NCBI GenBank assembly: GCA_963706885.1
Contig: CAVPNX010000025.1
Location: 191,209-255,208, forward strand
Reading direction: 5' to 3'
From: Prado023 sp963706885
Lineage (GTDB): Bacteria; Actinomycetota; Actinomycetes; S36-B12; CAIYMF01
DNA: 64,000 nt
A program made the position numbers and the translations under genes. The notes under the pieces are model-generated. The model was not told where the DNA came from and searched no databases. It saw only the letters and a list, made by a program, of their open reading frames with translations. Shown here one piece after another: positions 26,682 to 35,278 of this stretch (position 1 is its first letter; every line of letters starts with the position of its first letter).

Positions 26682-28213
26682 TGACCGACTACTACCTCGT
26701 CGCGCTCATGGCGCTGCCCATCCTCGGTGGGCTGCTGGTGGCCGTCCTGCCGAAGGGCAACCCCGGGCTGGCCAAGAAGGTGGCGCTGGGCGTCTCCCTG
26801 CTCGTGCTGGCCCTCGGCGTCGCCACCGCGATGGCCTACGAGCTGCCGGAGGACGGCGGTGCCCCGTTCCAGCTGGACGTGTCGTGGGACTGGATCCCGG
26901 CCTGGGGCGTGAGCTTCGCCCTCGGCGTGGACGGCATCGCCCTGGTCCTGATCCTCATGACGGTCATCCTCGTCCCGGTCTGCATCGTGGCCGGGTGGCT
27001 GGACGCCGACGAGTCCACGGGCTCGGTGCGCGGCTACTTCGCCTGGATCCTGGTCCTCCAGGGCCTGGTCATCGGGGTGTTCGCGGCCACCGACGTCTTC
27101 CTGTTCTACGTGCTGTTCGAGGCCATGCTGATCCCGATGTACTTCCTCATCGGGCGCTACGGCGGCGCCCAGCGGCAGTACGCGGCCGTGAAGTTCTTCC
27201 TCTACTCCTTGTTCGGCGGCCTGCTCATGCTGGCCGCGCTGATCGGCCTGTACGTCCTGTCGGTCGACCAGTTCGGCACGGGGACCTTCAACTACGCCGA
27301 CCTCGTCGGGATGGACATCACCCCCGAGCTGCAGCGGTGGCTGTTCCTCGGGTTCTTCATCGCCTTCGCGATCAAGGCCCCCATGTGGCCGCTGCACACC
27401 TGGCTGCCCGATGCTGCCGCCGAGGCCCCCCCGAGCTCCTCGGTGCTGCTGGTCGGCGTCCTGGACAAGGTGGGCACCTTCGGGATGCTCCGGCTGTGCC
27501 TGCCGCTGTTCCCCGACGCCTCCAAGTACTTCGCCCCGGGGATCATCATCCTGGCGCTGGTCGGCATCATCTACGGCGCGCTCGTGGCGATCGGCCAGAC
27601 CGATCTCAAGCGCCTGATCGCCTACACGTCGGTCAGCCACTTCGGCTTCATCGTCCTGGGCATCTTCGCAATGACCTCGCAGGGCCAGAGCGGCTCGACC
27701 CTGTACATGGTCAACCACGGGTTCTCCATCGCCGCGCTGTTCCTGCTGGTCGGGTTCATGGCCACGCGCCGCGGATCGCGGCTCATGGCCGACTTCGGCG
27801 GGGTGCAGAAGGTCGCCCCGGTGCTGGCCGGGTTCTTCCTGGTCGCCGGGCTCTCCTCCCTGGCGCTGCCCGGCCTGAGCTCGTTCGTCTCGGAGTTCCT
27901 GGTGCTGGCCGGCACGTACACCGTCTACCCGTGGGCGGCGATCGTCGCCACCTCGGGCATCATCCTGGCCGCGCTGTACATCCTGATCATGTACCAGCGG
28001 ACCATGACCGGCCCGGTGGCCTCGGGGGTGGTCGGCATGCCGGACCTGCGTGGTCGGGAGGTGCTGGCCCTCGTCCCCGTCCTGGCGATCATCGTCGCGC
28101 TCGGGTTCTTCCCGCAGCCGGTGCTGGACGTCATCAACCCATCCGTCGACCAGACGATGACGCTCGTCGGCAGCACCGATCCGGTGCCCGCCGTTGCCGA
28201 GTCGGGGAAGTGA
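26681..28213 (+). CDS. nuoM: NADH-quinone oxidoreductase subunit M
   Basis: An antiporter-like pump subunit. About 510 residues, 14 helices. The key glutamate is in YVLFEAMLIPMYFLIG and the K-rich core in FAIKAPMWPLHTWLPDAAAEAP. ATG 26681 overlaps the nuoL stop by one base; a GTG three bases earlier is an equal possibility. nuoN follows after 7 bases. Confidence 0.96.
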   Translation: MTDYYLVALMALPILGGLLVAVLPKGNPGLAKKVALGVSLLVLALGVATAMAYELPEDGGAPFQLDVSWDWIPAWGVSFALGVDGIALVLILMTVILVPVCIVAGWLDADESTGSVRGYFAWILVLQGLVIGVFAATDVFLFYVLFEAMLIPMYFLIGRYGGAQRQYAAVKFFLYSLFGGLLMLAALIGLYVLSVDQFGTGTFNYADLVGMDITPELQRWLFLGFFIAFAIKAPMWPLHTWLPDAAAEAPPSSSVLLVGVLDKVGTFGMLRLCLPLFPDASKYFAPGIIILALVGIIYGALVAIGQTDLKRLIAYTSVSHFGFIVLGIFAMTSQGQSGSTLYMVNHGFSIAALFLLVGFMATRRGSRLMADFGGVQKVAPVLAGFFLVAGLSSLALPGLSSFVSEFLVLAGTYTVYPWAAIVATSGIILAALYILIMYQRTMTGPVASGVVGMPDLRGREVLALVPVLAIIVALGFFPQPVLDVINPSVDQTMTLVGSTDPVPAVAESGK

Positions 28214-28220
28214 GGCTGCG

Positions 28221-29786
28221 ATGATCGCCACCGCCATTCCCATGGCCGAGACCCTGACCTTCCCCTCGTTCCAGTACCGGGCCATGGCCCCGGTGCTGCT
28301 CGTCCTGGTCGCGGCCGTCGCGTCGGTCCTCGTTGAGGCCCTGGCCCCGCGCACCACCCGCCGGGCGATCCAGCTCGTGCTGGTCCTGGCGACCCTCATC
28401 GCCGCGCTGGTCCTCACGATCGCGATGCCCGCCTCCGAGAAGGGCGTGGTGGCCGCAGGATCGCTGTCCGTGGACGGGCCCACGCTGTTCATGTGGGTCA
28501 CGATCCTGGTGATCGGCCTCCTGGCCACCCTGCTCATGGCCGAGAAGAGGGTCGACCCGGCCGGTGACGCGTTCGCTCCGCGGGCGGCGTCGCTGGTGGG
28601 CTCCACCGAGGAGCAGGAGCTGACCCGGCGCGGGTGGGAGCAGACCGAGGTCTGGCCGCTGTTCCTGTTCGCGCTGACCGGCATGCTGCTGTTCCCGGCG
28701 GCCAACGACCTGCTGATGCTGTTCGTGGCCCTGGAGGTCATGAGCCTGCCGCTGTACCTGCTCGCCGGGATGTCCAGGCGCCGCCGCCTGTTGTCGCAGG
28801 AGGCTGCCCTCAAGTACTTCCTGCTCGGGGCGTTCGCCTCCGCGTTCCTGCTCTACGGCTCGGCGATGCTCTTCGGGTACGCCGGCGCCCTGGACTTCGG
28901 GTCCATCTCCGACGCGTTCACCAGCACCCCGGGTTCGCAGGGCCTGCAGCTGATCGGGATCGCCCTGGTGGCCGTCGGGCTGCTGTTCAAGGTCGCGGCC
29001 GTGCCGTTCCACATGTGGACCCCGGACGTGTACCAGGGCTCGCCCACGCCCGTGACCGCCTTCATGGCGGCCGCCGTGAAGGTCGCGGGCTTCGGTGCCC
29101 TGCTGCGGGTCATGTACGTGGCCCTCGGCGGTGCGGCGTGGGACTGGGAGCCGGTCATGTGGGTCGTGGCGATCGTCACGATGCTCGTGGGCGTGATCCT
29201 GGCCGTGACCAGCTCGGACATCAAGCGGATGCTGGCCTACTCGTCCATCGGGCACGCCGGCTTCCTGCTGCTGGGCGTCATCGCCTTCTCGACCGAGGGC
29301 CTGGCTGCGACGATGTTCTACCTGCTCGCCTACGGCCTGACCACCATCGGCTGCTTCGCGATCGTCATGCTCGTACGCGGGCCCACCGGCGAGGCAGGGC
29401 ACCTGTCCTCCTGGGCCGGACTGGGCCGCACGTCGCCGGTGGTTGCCGGTGCCTTCGCCTTCATGCTGCTCGCGCTCGCCGGGATCCCCCTGACCAGCGG
29501 GTTCACCGCCAAGTTCGGGATCTTCTCGGCGGCGATCGCCAGCGGCGCGGTCTGGCCGGTCATCTTCGCAGTGCTCGCCTCAGCGATCTCGGCCTTCTTC
29601 TACCTGAAGGTCATCGTGCTGATGTACTTCGCCAAGCCGGCGGCTGACGGCGGTGCGGCGGTGGCGGTCCCCAGCGTCCTGACCCAGTCCGCGATCCTGA
29701 TCGCGGTCCTCGGCACGGTGCTGCTGGGCGTCTTCCCGCAGGCGATCCTGAACCTGGTCAACGAGTCGGCGATCTTCATCCGCTGA
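28221..29786 (+). CDS. nuoN: NADH-quinone oxidoreductase subunit N
   Basis: The third antiporter-like pump subunit and the last gene of the nuo operon. About 521 residues. Key blocks are LFVALEVMSLPLYLLAG with its glutamate, FKVAAVPFHMWTPDVYQGSPTPVTAF and KRMLAYSSIGHAGF. A cytoplasmic insert of roughly 40 residues (around RVDPAGDAFAPRAASLVGST) separates early helices, a feature common in actinobacterial NuoN. A strong double hairpin follows the stop. Confidence 0.96.
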   Translation: MIATAIPMAETLTFPSFQYRAMAPVLLVLVAAVASVLVEALAPRTTRRAIQLVLVLATLIAALVLTIAMPASEKGVVAAGSLSVDGPTLFMWVTILVIGLLATLLMAEKRVDPAGDAFAPRAASLVGSTEEQELTRRGWEQTEVWPLFLFALTGMLLFPAANDLLMLFVALEVMSLPLYLLAGMSRRRRLLSQEAALKYFLLGAFASAFLLYGSAMLFGYAGALDFGSISDAFTSTPGSQGLQLIGIALVAVGLLFKVAAVPFHMWTPDVYQGSPTPVTAFMAAAVKVAGFGALLRVMYVALGGAAWDWEPVMWVVAIVTMLVGVILAVTSSDIKRMLAYSSIGHAGFLLLGVIAFSTEGLAATMFYLLAYGLTTIGCFAIVMLVRGPTGEAGHLSSWAGLGRTSPVVAGAFAFMLLALAGIPLTSGFTAKFGIFSAAIASGAVWPVIFAVLASAISAFFYLKVIVLMYFAKPAADGGAAVAVPSVLTQSAILIAVLGTVLLGVFPQAILNLVNESAIFIR

Positions 29787-29838
29787 GCTCACCGCCCGCG
29801 CACCCACGCCCGCGCGCTCGCCCCCTCCCCCGCCCCGT

Positions 29839-29903
29839 TCACCCTCCGGAATCACCCCGCCCTCCCCGGATCCCGGGAGGGCGACGCGAAGCAGGGAGGG
29901 TGA
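29839..29903 (+). terminator. Nested hairpin terminator of the nuo operon
   Basis: The inner stem is GCCCTCCC (29859-29866) with GGGAGGGC (29875-29882). It sits inside an outer stem of TCACCCTCC (29839-29847) with GGAGGGTGA (29895-29903). There is no U-tract. It lies 52 bases after the nuoN stop. Confidence 0.65.
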
Positions 29904-29950
29904 CTGGGTGGCAACCGGGGTGCCCTGAGCGCGCCGCCGCCGGCGTTGGG

Positions 29951-29964
29951 TACCTTCTCCCCCA
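29951..29964 (+). promoter_or_regulatory. Leaderless promoter of the trpB2-type gene
   Basis: TACCTT (29951-29956) is followed by exactly 7 nt and the ATG at 29964, the same arrangement as at menB. No Shine-Dalgarno sequence is visible. Confidence 0.45.
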
Positions 29965-31334
29965 TGACACCAACGCCGAACACCCACAAGTACCTGTTGT
30001 CCGAGGACGAGATGCCCACGACCTGGTACAACCTGGTCGCCGACCTCCCCGAGCCCCCGCCCCCGCCGCTGCACCCGGCGACCCACGAGCCGATCGGTCC
30101 CGAGGCGCTCGCCCCGCTGTTCCCGATGGGGCTCATCGAGCAGGAGGTGTCGGCCGAGCGGTACATCGACATCCCCGGGGAGGTGCTGGACATCTACCGG
30201 CTCTGGCGGCCCTCGCCGCTGTTCCGGGCGCGCCGCCTGGAGAAGGCGCTGGGGACGCCGGCCCGGATCTACTACAAGTACGAGGGGGTCTCGCCGGCCG
30301 GCTCGCACAAGCCGAACACCGCCGTGCCGCAGGTCTACTACAACGCCCGGGAGGGCGTGAAGAAGATCACCACGGAGACCGGGGCAGGGCAGTGGGGCAC
30401 CGCCCTGGCGTTCGCCTGTGCGCTGTTCGACATCGAGTGCGAGGTGTGGCAGGTGGGGGCGAGCTTCGACCAGAAGCCCTACCGCCGGATGATGATCGAG
30501 GCGTTCGGAGCCTCCGTGCACCGGTCGCCGTCGGACCTCACGGCGTCCGGCCGGGCGATCCTGGCCACCGACCCGAACCACCCCGGCTCCCTGGGCATCG
30601 CCATCTCCGAGGCCGTCGAGGTGGCCGCCCAGGACCCCGACACCCGCTACGCCCTGGGCTCGGTGCTCAACCACGTGCTGCTGCACCAGACGATCATCGG
30701 CGAGGAGGCGCTGCTCCAGCTGGCCAAAGCCGGCGAGGACACCATCGACCTGGTCGTGGGGTGCACGGGTGGTGGCTCCAACTTCGCCGGGCTGTCCTTC
30801 CCCATCCTGCGGGAGAAGATGGCCGGCAGGTTCAACCCGGAGATCCGCGCGGTGGAGCCCGCGTCCTGCCCCTCGCTGACGCGCGGAACCTACGCCTACG
30901 ACTTCGGCGACACCGCCGGGCTGACGCCGCTGATGAAGATGCACACCCTCGGGCACAGCTACGTCCCCGACCCCATCCACGCCGGCGGCCTGCGCTACCA
31001 CGGGATGAGCCCGCTGATCTCGCACGTCTACGAGCTCGGGCTGATGACGGCCACGGCCGTGAAGCAGACCGAGTGCTTCGAGGCGGGGATCCTCTTCGCC
31101 CGGACCGAGGGCATCCTCCCGGCGCCGGAGCCGACCCACGCCCTGGCCGAGGCCATCCGCGAGGCTCGGGCCTGCATCGAGACCGGCGAGGAGAAGGTCA
31201 TCGTCACCGCACTGTGTGGGCACGGGCACTTCGACCTCGCCGCCTATGACGCCTTCCTCGGTGGGCGCATGGTCGACGAGGACACCCCCGACTCGCGGTT
31301 CGCCTCGGCGCTCGCAGAGCTGCCGACCATCTGA
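29964..31334 (+). CDS. TrpB2-type tryptophan synthase beta subunit
   Basis: A PLP enzyme that condenses indole and serine to tryptophan. The long 456-residue form with N-terminal LPEPPPPPLHP and IDIPGEVLDIYRLWRPSPLFRA matches the TrpB2 class (TIGR01415-like) rather than classical TrpB. The PLP lysine is in YEGVSPAGSHKPNTA, followed by TETGAGQWG and the phosphate loop GCTGGGSNF. No trpA or other trp gene is near, as usual for TrpB2, which works alone or salvages indole. ATG 29964 was chosen over TTG 29946 for its leaderless promoter. A classical TrpB may exist elsewhere in the genome. Confidence 0.88.
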   Translation: MTPTPNTHKYLLSEDEMPTTWYNLVADLPEPPPPPLHPATHEPIGPEALAPLFPMGLIEQEVSAERYIDIPGEVLDIYRLWRPSPLFRARRLEKALGTPARIYYKYEGVSPAGSHKPNTAVPQVYYNAREGVKKITTETGAGQWGTALAFACALFDIECEVWQVGASFDQKPYRRMMIEAFGASVHRSPSDLTASGRAILATDPNHPGSLGIAISEAVEVAAQDPDTRYALGSVLNHVLLHQTIIGEEALLQLAKAGEDTIDLVVGCTGGGSNFAGLSFPILREKMAGRFNPEIRAVEPASCPSLTRGTYAYDFGDTAGLTPLMKMHTLGHSYVPDPIHAGGLRYHGMSPLISHVYELGLMTATAVKQTECFEAGILFARTEGILPAPEPTHALAEAIREARACIETGEEKVIVTALCGHGHFDLAAYDAFLGGRMVDEDTPDSRFASALAELPTI

Positions 31335-31350
31335 GACCGGGATGCCGCCC

Positions 31351-31400
31351 GTGATCCATTCAGGTTGAGTTGCCTCTAGCGTCGCCAACCTGCATGGATC
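31351..31400. repeat. 50-bp dispersed palindromic repeat, copy B
   Basis: GATCCATTCAGGTTG (31353-31367) and CAACCTGCATGGATC (31386-31400) form 15-bp arms with one mismatch. The element matches copy A at 9275 in total length and in both outer arms, while the centre differs. It lies 17 bases after the trpB2 stop. Confidence 0.6.
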
Positions 31401-31472
31401 GCACCGGGCCGGGGGGTGCAGGTTGGCCGGGCCTGGGCGCGGGGCGATTCGGCGCATCGGGGCCGTGTGGGC

Positions 31473-31485
31473 CAGACTTGTCCCG
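31473..31485 (+). promoter_or_regulatory. Possible leaderless promoter of the polyprenyl synthase gene
   Basis: CAGACT (31473-31478) lies 6 nt before GTG 31485. The first base departs from the TANNNT consensus, so support is modest. Confidence 0.35.
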
Positions 31486-32492
31486 TGCCCTCCCTGACCT
31501 CGAGCCGACCTGAGGGGCTGTTCCTGCCCGATGCCGGGCTCGACGCCCACATCGGGATGCGGCTGGGCGACGTGGAGGCCCTGCTGCGCGAGTCCGTCGT
31601 CAGCGAGTACCCCTTCGTCACCAGTGCCGCCCGGCACCTGGTCGATGCCGGCGGCAAGCGCTTCCGGCCGCTGCTGGCCCTGCTGGCCGCCCAGTTCGGG
31701 GATCCGCTGGCCCCGGGGGTCGTGCCCTCGGCTGTGGTCGTCGAGCTGACCCACCTGGCCACGCTGTACCACGACGACGTGATGGATGAGGCGCCGCTGC
31801 GCCGCGGTGCGGCCTCCGCGAACGCCCGCTGGGACAACACGGTGGCGATCCTCACCGGCGACTTCCTGTTCGCCCGGGCCTCCGACCTGCTCGCCGACCT
31901 CGGCCCGCAGGCCGTGCGCATCCAGGCGCGCACGTTCGAGCGCCTGTGCACCGGCCAGATCCGCGAGACGGTCGGCCCCCGCGACGGCGAGGACCCGATC
32001 GCCCACCACGTGAGCGTCCTGGCCGACAAGACCGGGTCGCTGATCGCCACCGCCGGGCGGTTCGGGGCGATGATGTCCGGTGCCCAGGAGGACGTCGTCG
32101 AGACGATGGCCACCTTCGGCGAGCGGATCGGTGTCGCGTTCCAGCTCGCCGACGACCTGGTCGACATCGGCAGTGAGCGCGCCCAGTCCGGCAAGACCCC
32201 CGGCACCGACCTGCGCGAGGGTGTGGCGACGCTGGCCGTCCTCTACGCGCGCACCTCGACGGATCCCGCCGACGACCGCCTGATCGAGCTGACCTCCGGC
32301 CCGATCCATGACGACGCCGAGCACGCCGAGGCCTTGGGCCTGCTGCGGGCGCACCCGGCGATGGCCCGCGCCCGCGATGAGGCGCACCGGTGGGCCGATG
32401 AGGCCCGGGGGGCGTTGGCACCCCTGCCGTCGGGTCCCGCCCGGGACGCCCTCGAGATGCTCTGCGACTACGTGGTCGAGCGGACCGGTTGA
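31485..32492 (+). CDS. Long-chain polyprenyl diphosphate synthase
   Basis: An all-trans prenyltransferase that most likely builds the menaquinone side chain. 335 residues. The two aspartate-rich motifs are LYHDDVMDEA and FQLADDLVDIG, with GGKRFRPLL near the N-terminus. The fifth residue before the first motif is Ala (ATLYHDD), which in this family leaves room for a long product, as in heptaprenyl to nonaprenyl synthases. It follows the men and nuo genes, and rarD overlaps its stop. The GTG start gives VPSLTSSRPEGLFLPD. Confidence 0.9.
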   Translation: MPSLTSSRPEGLFLPDAGLDAHIGMRLGDVEALLRESVVSEYPFVTSAARHLVDAGGKRFRPLLALLAAQFGDPLAPGVVPSAVVVELTHLATLYHDDVMDEAPLRRGAASANARWDNTVAILTGDFLFARASDLLADLGPQAVRIQARTFERLCTGQIRETVGPRDGEDPIAHHVSVLADKTGSLIATAGRFGAMMSGAQEDVVETMATFGERIGVAFQLADDLVDIGSERAQSGKTPGTDLREGVATLAVLYARTSTDPADDRLIELTSGPIHDDAEHAEALGLLRAHPAMARARDEAHRWADEARGALAPLPSGPARDALEMLCDYVVERTG

Positions 32493-33409
32493 TGCGGGTC
32501 GGCGACCTCAGCGGCCGACGGGCCGGGGTCGCCTCCGGGCTGACGGCCTACATCCTGTGGGGCCTGTTCCCCCTCTACTGGGGGTTCCTGGAGCCGGCGA
32601 CCCCCGCGGAGGTCCTGGCTGCCCGGGTGGTCTTCTCGCTGCTCTCGCTGGCCCTCCTGGTCACCGCCGTGGGCCAGTGGGGCACCGTGCGTGCCGTCCT
32701 GGGCGATCGGCGCCGGCTGCTGATCCTGGCCGGGGCGGCACTGGTCGTCTCAGTGAACTGGGGGGTCTTCATCTGGGCGGTCGACAACGACCACGTGGTC
32801 GATGCCTCCCTCGGGTACTTCATCAACCCCCTGGTCTCCATCGCCCTGGGCGTGATCGTCCTGCGCGAGCGCCTGCGTGCCCTGCAGTGGCTGGCTGTGG
32901 GGATCGCCGCCCTCGCGGTCCTGTACGCGGGCATCTCGATGGGGCGGCTGCCGTGGATCGCCCTGGTGCTGGCGTTCTCGTTCGGGATCTACGGCCTGGC
33001 CAAGAAGCTCGCCGGAGTGGACGCCATCGCGAGCCTGACCGTCGAGATGCTCGTCCTGACCCCGATCGCGCTGGCCTACATCGTGTGGTTGTGGTCCCGC
33101 GATGAGCTGGTGTTCGGAGCCTACGGATGGGGGCACGCCCTGCTGATGGTCGGCGCCGGCCCGGTGACCGCCCTGCCCCTGCTGTTCTTCGGGTTCGCCG
33201 CCCATCGTGTGCCGCTGTCGGTCCTGGGGCCGCTGCAGTACGTCGCCCCCTCGCTGCAGCTGGTCATCGGCGTGTGGTGGTTCGGCGAGCAGATGTCGGC
33301 GCAGCGGTGGCTGGCCTTCATCGGCGTCTGGATCGCCCTGGTCGTGTTCACCGTCGACGCCGTGCGCAACGTTCGGTCGGGCCAGCCGGAGCTGGTCGAG
33401 GACCTGTAG
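32492..33409 (+). CDS. rarD: RarD/EamA-family permease
   Basis: A ten-helix membrane protein of about 305 residues in two EamA repeats. N-terminal GLTAYILWGLFPLYWGFL and SVNWGVFIWAVDNDHVVDASLGYFINPL are the standard RarD blocks (the second's core is NWGVFIWAV). RarD was first noted in chloramphenicol resistance; its substrate is unknown. The ATG overlaps the stop of the prenyl synthase gene by one base, so it is coupled to it. Confidence 0.88.
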   Translation: MRVGDLSGRRAGVASGLTAYILWGLFPLYWGFLEPATPAEVLAARVVFSLLSLALLVTAVGQWGTVRAVLGDRRRLLILAGAALVVSVNWGVFIWAVDNDHVVDASLGYFINPLVSIALGVIVLRERLRALQWLAVGIAALAVLYAGISMGRLPWIALVLAFSFGIYGLAKKLAGVDAIASLTVEMLVLTPIALAYIVWLWSRDELVFGAYGWGHALLMVGAGPVTALPLLFFGFAAHRVPLSVLGPLQYVAPSLQLVIGVWWFGEQMSAQRWLAFIGVWIALVVFTVDAVRNVRSGQPELVEDL

Positions 33410-33439
33410 GGGCCCACCAGGGGGCCGGGGCGGCGAGCG

Positions 33440-33445
33440 TAGACT
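33440..33445 (+). promoter_or_regulatory. -10 box upstream of the gene at 33494
   Basis: TAGACT lies 48 bases before the start and would give a leader of about 40 nt. The RBS is weak (GAGATGACCG). Confidence 0.35.
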
Positions 33446-33493
33446 CGACCCGAGCCGCGAACGTCGTGGCGAGGACCGCGAATGAGATGACCG

Positions 33494-34093
33494 ATGACCG
33501 TCGAAGTTGACCGGATCCCTGCCCTCCAGCTCAGCCTGGCCGACATGGTGTGGGACGACCACCCGGAGCAGCAGCGCTGGCTGACCGTGGTCTCGCTCGT
33601 GCGGGACGCCGACCATGTCCTCGTGACGTGCGCGGGGGACGAGCGGCCCCTGCGGATCCCCGTCGACGCCTCGGTCGGGGTCCGCCGGCTGGTCCCCGCC
33701 GCCCCGCACGACGCCGACGACGACGAGTTGCACGACCGGATCGCCGGGTACTACCCGGGGGATGTCGCCTCGGCCACGCAGGCGGTCGCCGAACACACCG
33801 ACGCCCACCTGCCGCCCAGGCCCTCGGGCTCGGCGAGCCAGCCCTACCCCAACTCCCACTACGAGGGCCTGTACGGCGGGGACCTCGACCACGTCGTCGA
33901 CGCCGTCGGGGGCACACCCGACGAGGCGACCCGCGACCGCCGCCTCGAGGCCACCCGGCGCCACCTCACCGAGCGCCGCGACGCGCCGGCCGACGAGCAG
34001 CCCACGACCGAGTCCGACGAGGAGCTCGACGAGCGGATGTCGGGCTGGTACGCCGGGGACATCGGCTTCGTCGTCGACAACAAGGACCAGTAG
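33494..34093 (+). CDS. Acidic protein of unknown function with a duplicated motif
   Basis: I do not recognise this 199-residue protein. It has no signal peptide or membrane helix and is rich in Asp, Glu and His. The first 70 residues look like a small beta domain (RWLTVVSLVRDADHVLVTCAGDERPLRIPVD is its most ordered part, core LTVVSLVRDADHVLVTC). Two related motifs follow: DELHDRIAGYYPGDVAS (about residues 77-93) and EELDERMSGWYAGDIGF (about 176-192), sharing D/E-E-L-x-x-R-x-x-G-Y/W-Y-x-G-D. Between them is NSHYEGLYGGDLDHVVD, another Y-x-G-D-like element. The gene stops 5 bases before the CoA transferase and is probably co-transcribed. Confidence 0.65.
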   Translation: MTVEVDRIPALQLSLADMVWDDHPEQQRWLTVVSLVRDADHVLVTCAGDERPLRIPVDASVGVRRLVPAAPHDADDDELHDRIAGYYPGDVASATQAVAEHTDAHLPPRPSGSASQPYPNSHYEGLYGGDLDHVVDAVGGTPDEATRDRRLEATRRHLTERRDAPADEQPTTESDEELDERMSGWYAGDIGFVVDNKDQ

Positions 34094-34097
34094 GCCC

Positions 34098-35165
34098 GTG
34101 GCCGGGGACCCCGGGTCCGGTCAGGGAGCCGCCGGTCCGCTGGCCGGCATCCGGTTCGTGGAGCTCGGCGGGATCGGTCCGGTGCCCCACGCGGGGATGA
34201 TGCTGGCCGACCTCGGGGCCACCGGGGTACGGGTGGACCGGCCGGGGGGCCAGCCCCTGGGTCACACACCCGGGCGGGATCCGCTGCTCCGGGGCCGTCC
34301 CACGCGGGCGATCGACCTGCGCTCCGACGCCGGCCGCGCCGAGGTGCTGGACCTGGTCGCCGGGTCGGACCTGCTCATCGAGGGCTATCGCCCCGGTGTC
34401 ACCGAGCGGCTCGGCCTCGGGCCGGCGGACTGCTGGGCGGCCAACCCGCGCCTGGTCTACGGCCGGATGACCGGCTGGGGCCAGACCGGCCCGTGGGCGG
34501 CGATGGCCGGCCACGACATCAACTACAGCGCGATCGCAGGCCCGCTGCGGCACACCGCACGACCCGGCGAGCGGCCGGTCATGGCGCTCAACCTCCTGGC
34601 CGACCACGGTGGCGGCTCGACGTACCTGGTCATGGGGGTGCTGGCGGCGCTGGTCGAGGTCGCCCGGACCGGTCGGGGCGTGGTGGTGGACGCGGCCATG
34701 GTGGACGGGGCGGCCAACCTCATGAGCCTGGTGCACGGCATGCGCGCGCAGGGCCTGTGGCCGAACCCTCCGGGCGGGAACACCCTGGACGGGGGTGCTC
34801 CCTTCTACGACACCTACACCTGTGCCGATGGTCGGTACGTCGCCGTCGGCGCCCTGGAGCCGGCGTTCTACGCCGAGCTGCTGGCCGGGCTCGGGCTCGA
34901 TCCCGCTGGCCTGCCCGCCCAGTGGGACCCGAGCGGCTGGCCGGTCCTGCGCGAGCACCTGGCCGGTGCCATCGCGATGCGGACCCGTGACGAGTGGGCG
35001 GCGGTGTTCGACGGCGCCAACGCCTGCCTGACCCCGGTGCTGGACATGACCGAGGCCCCCGACCACCCGCAGCTTGTCGCACGTGGGACGTTCGTCGAGG
35101 ATCCGGTCACCGGAGCGCGGGTGCCGGGTCCCGCACCCCGCTTCGGGCCCCGCTACGAGCCCTAG
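34098..35165 (+). CDS. CaiB/BaiF CoA-transferase family protein (alpha-methylacyl-CoA racemase-like)
   Basis: A family III CoA transferase of about 355 residues. The N-terminal domain starts LAGIRFVELGGIGPVPHAGMMLADLGA (core ELGGIGPVPHAGMMLADLG). YGRMTGWGQTGPWAAMAGHDINY holds the histidine and the ALNLLADHGGGST segment the aspartate that act as the acid/base pair in alpha-methylacyl-CoA racemase. The C-terminal AFYAELLAGLG and NACLTPVLDMTEAPDHPQL fit the same subfamily. It probably epimerises 2-methyl-branched acyl-CoAs; a simple CoA transferase role cannot be excluded. GTG 34098 follows the preceding gene by 4 bases. Confidence 0.85.
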   Translation: MAGDPGSGQGAAGPLAGIRFVELGGIGPVPHAGMMLADLGATGVRVDRPGGQPLGHTPGRDPLLRGRPTRAIDLRSDAGRAEVLDLVAGSDLLIEGYRPGVTERLGLGPADCWAANPRLVYGRMTGWGQTGPWAAMAGHDINYSAIAGPLRHTARPGERPVMALNLLADHGGGSTYLVMGVLAALVEVARTGRGVVVDAAMVDGAANLMSLVHGMRAQGLWPNPPGGNTLDGGAPFYDTYTCADGRYVAVGALEPAFYAELLAGLGLDPAGLPAQWDPSGWPVLREHLAGAIAMRTRDEWAAVFDGANACLTPVLDMTEAPDHPQLVARGTFVEDPVTGARVPGPAPRFGPRYEP

Positions 35166-35278
35166 CAGGTCGCGACCATGGTCCCTATCCGCCCGGCGCG
35201 GGGGCCGTGGAGGATGGAGATGGCGGAGCGGGTCCCGCGGAGGTCGTGGGGACGGTGCCCGGCCGAGGAGGATGTGCG

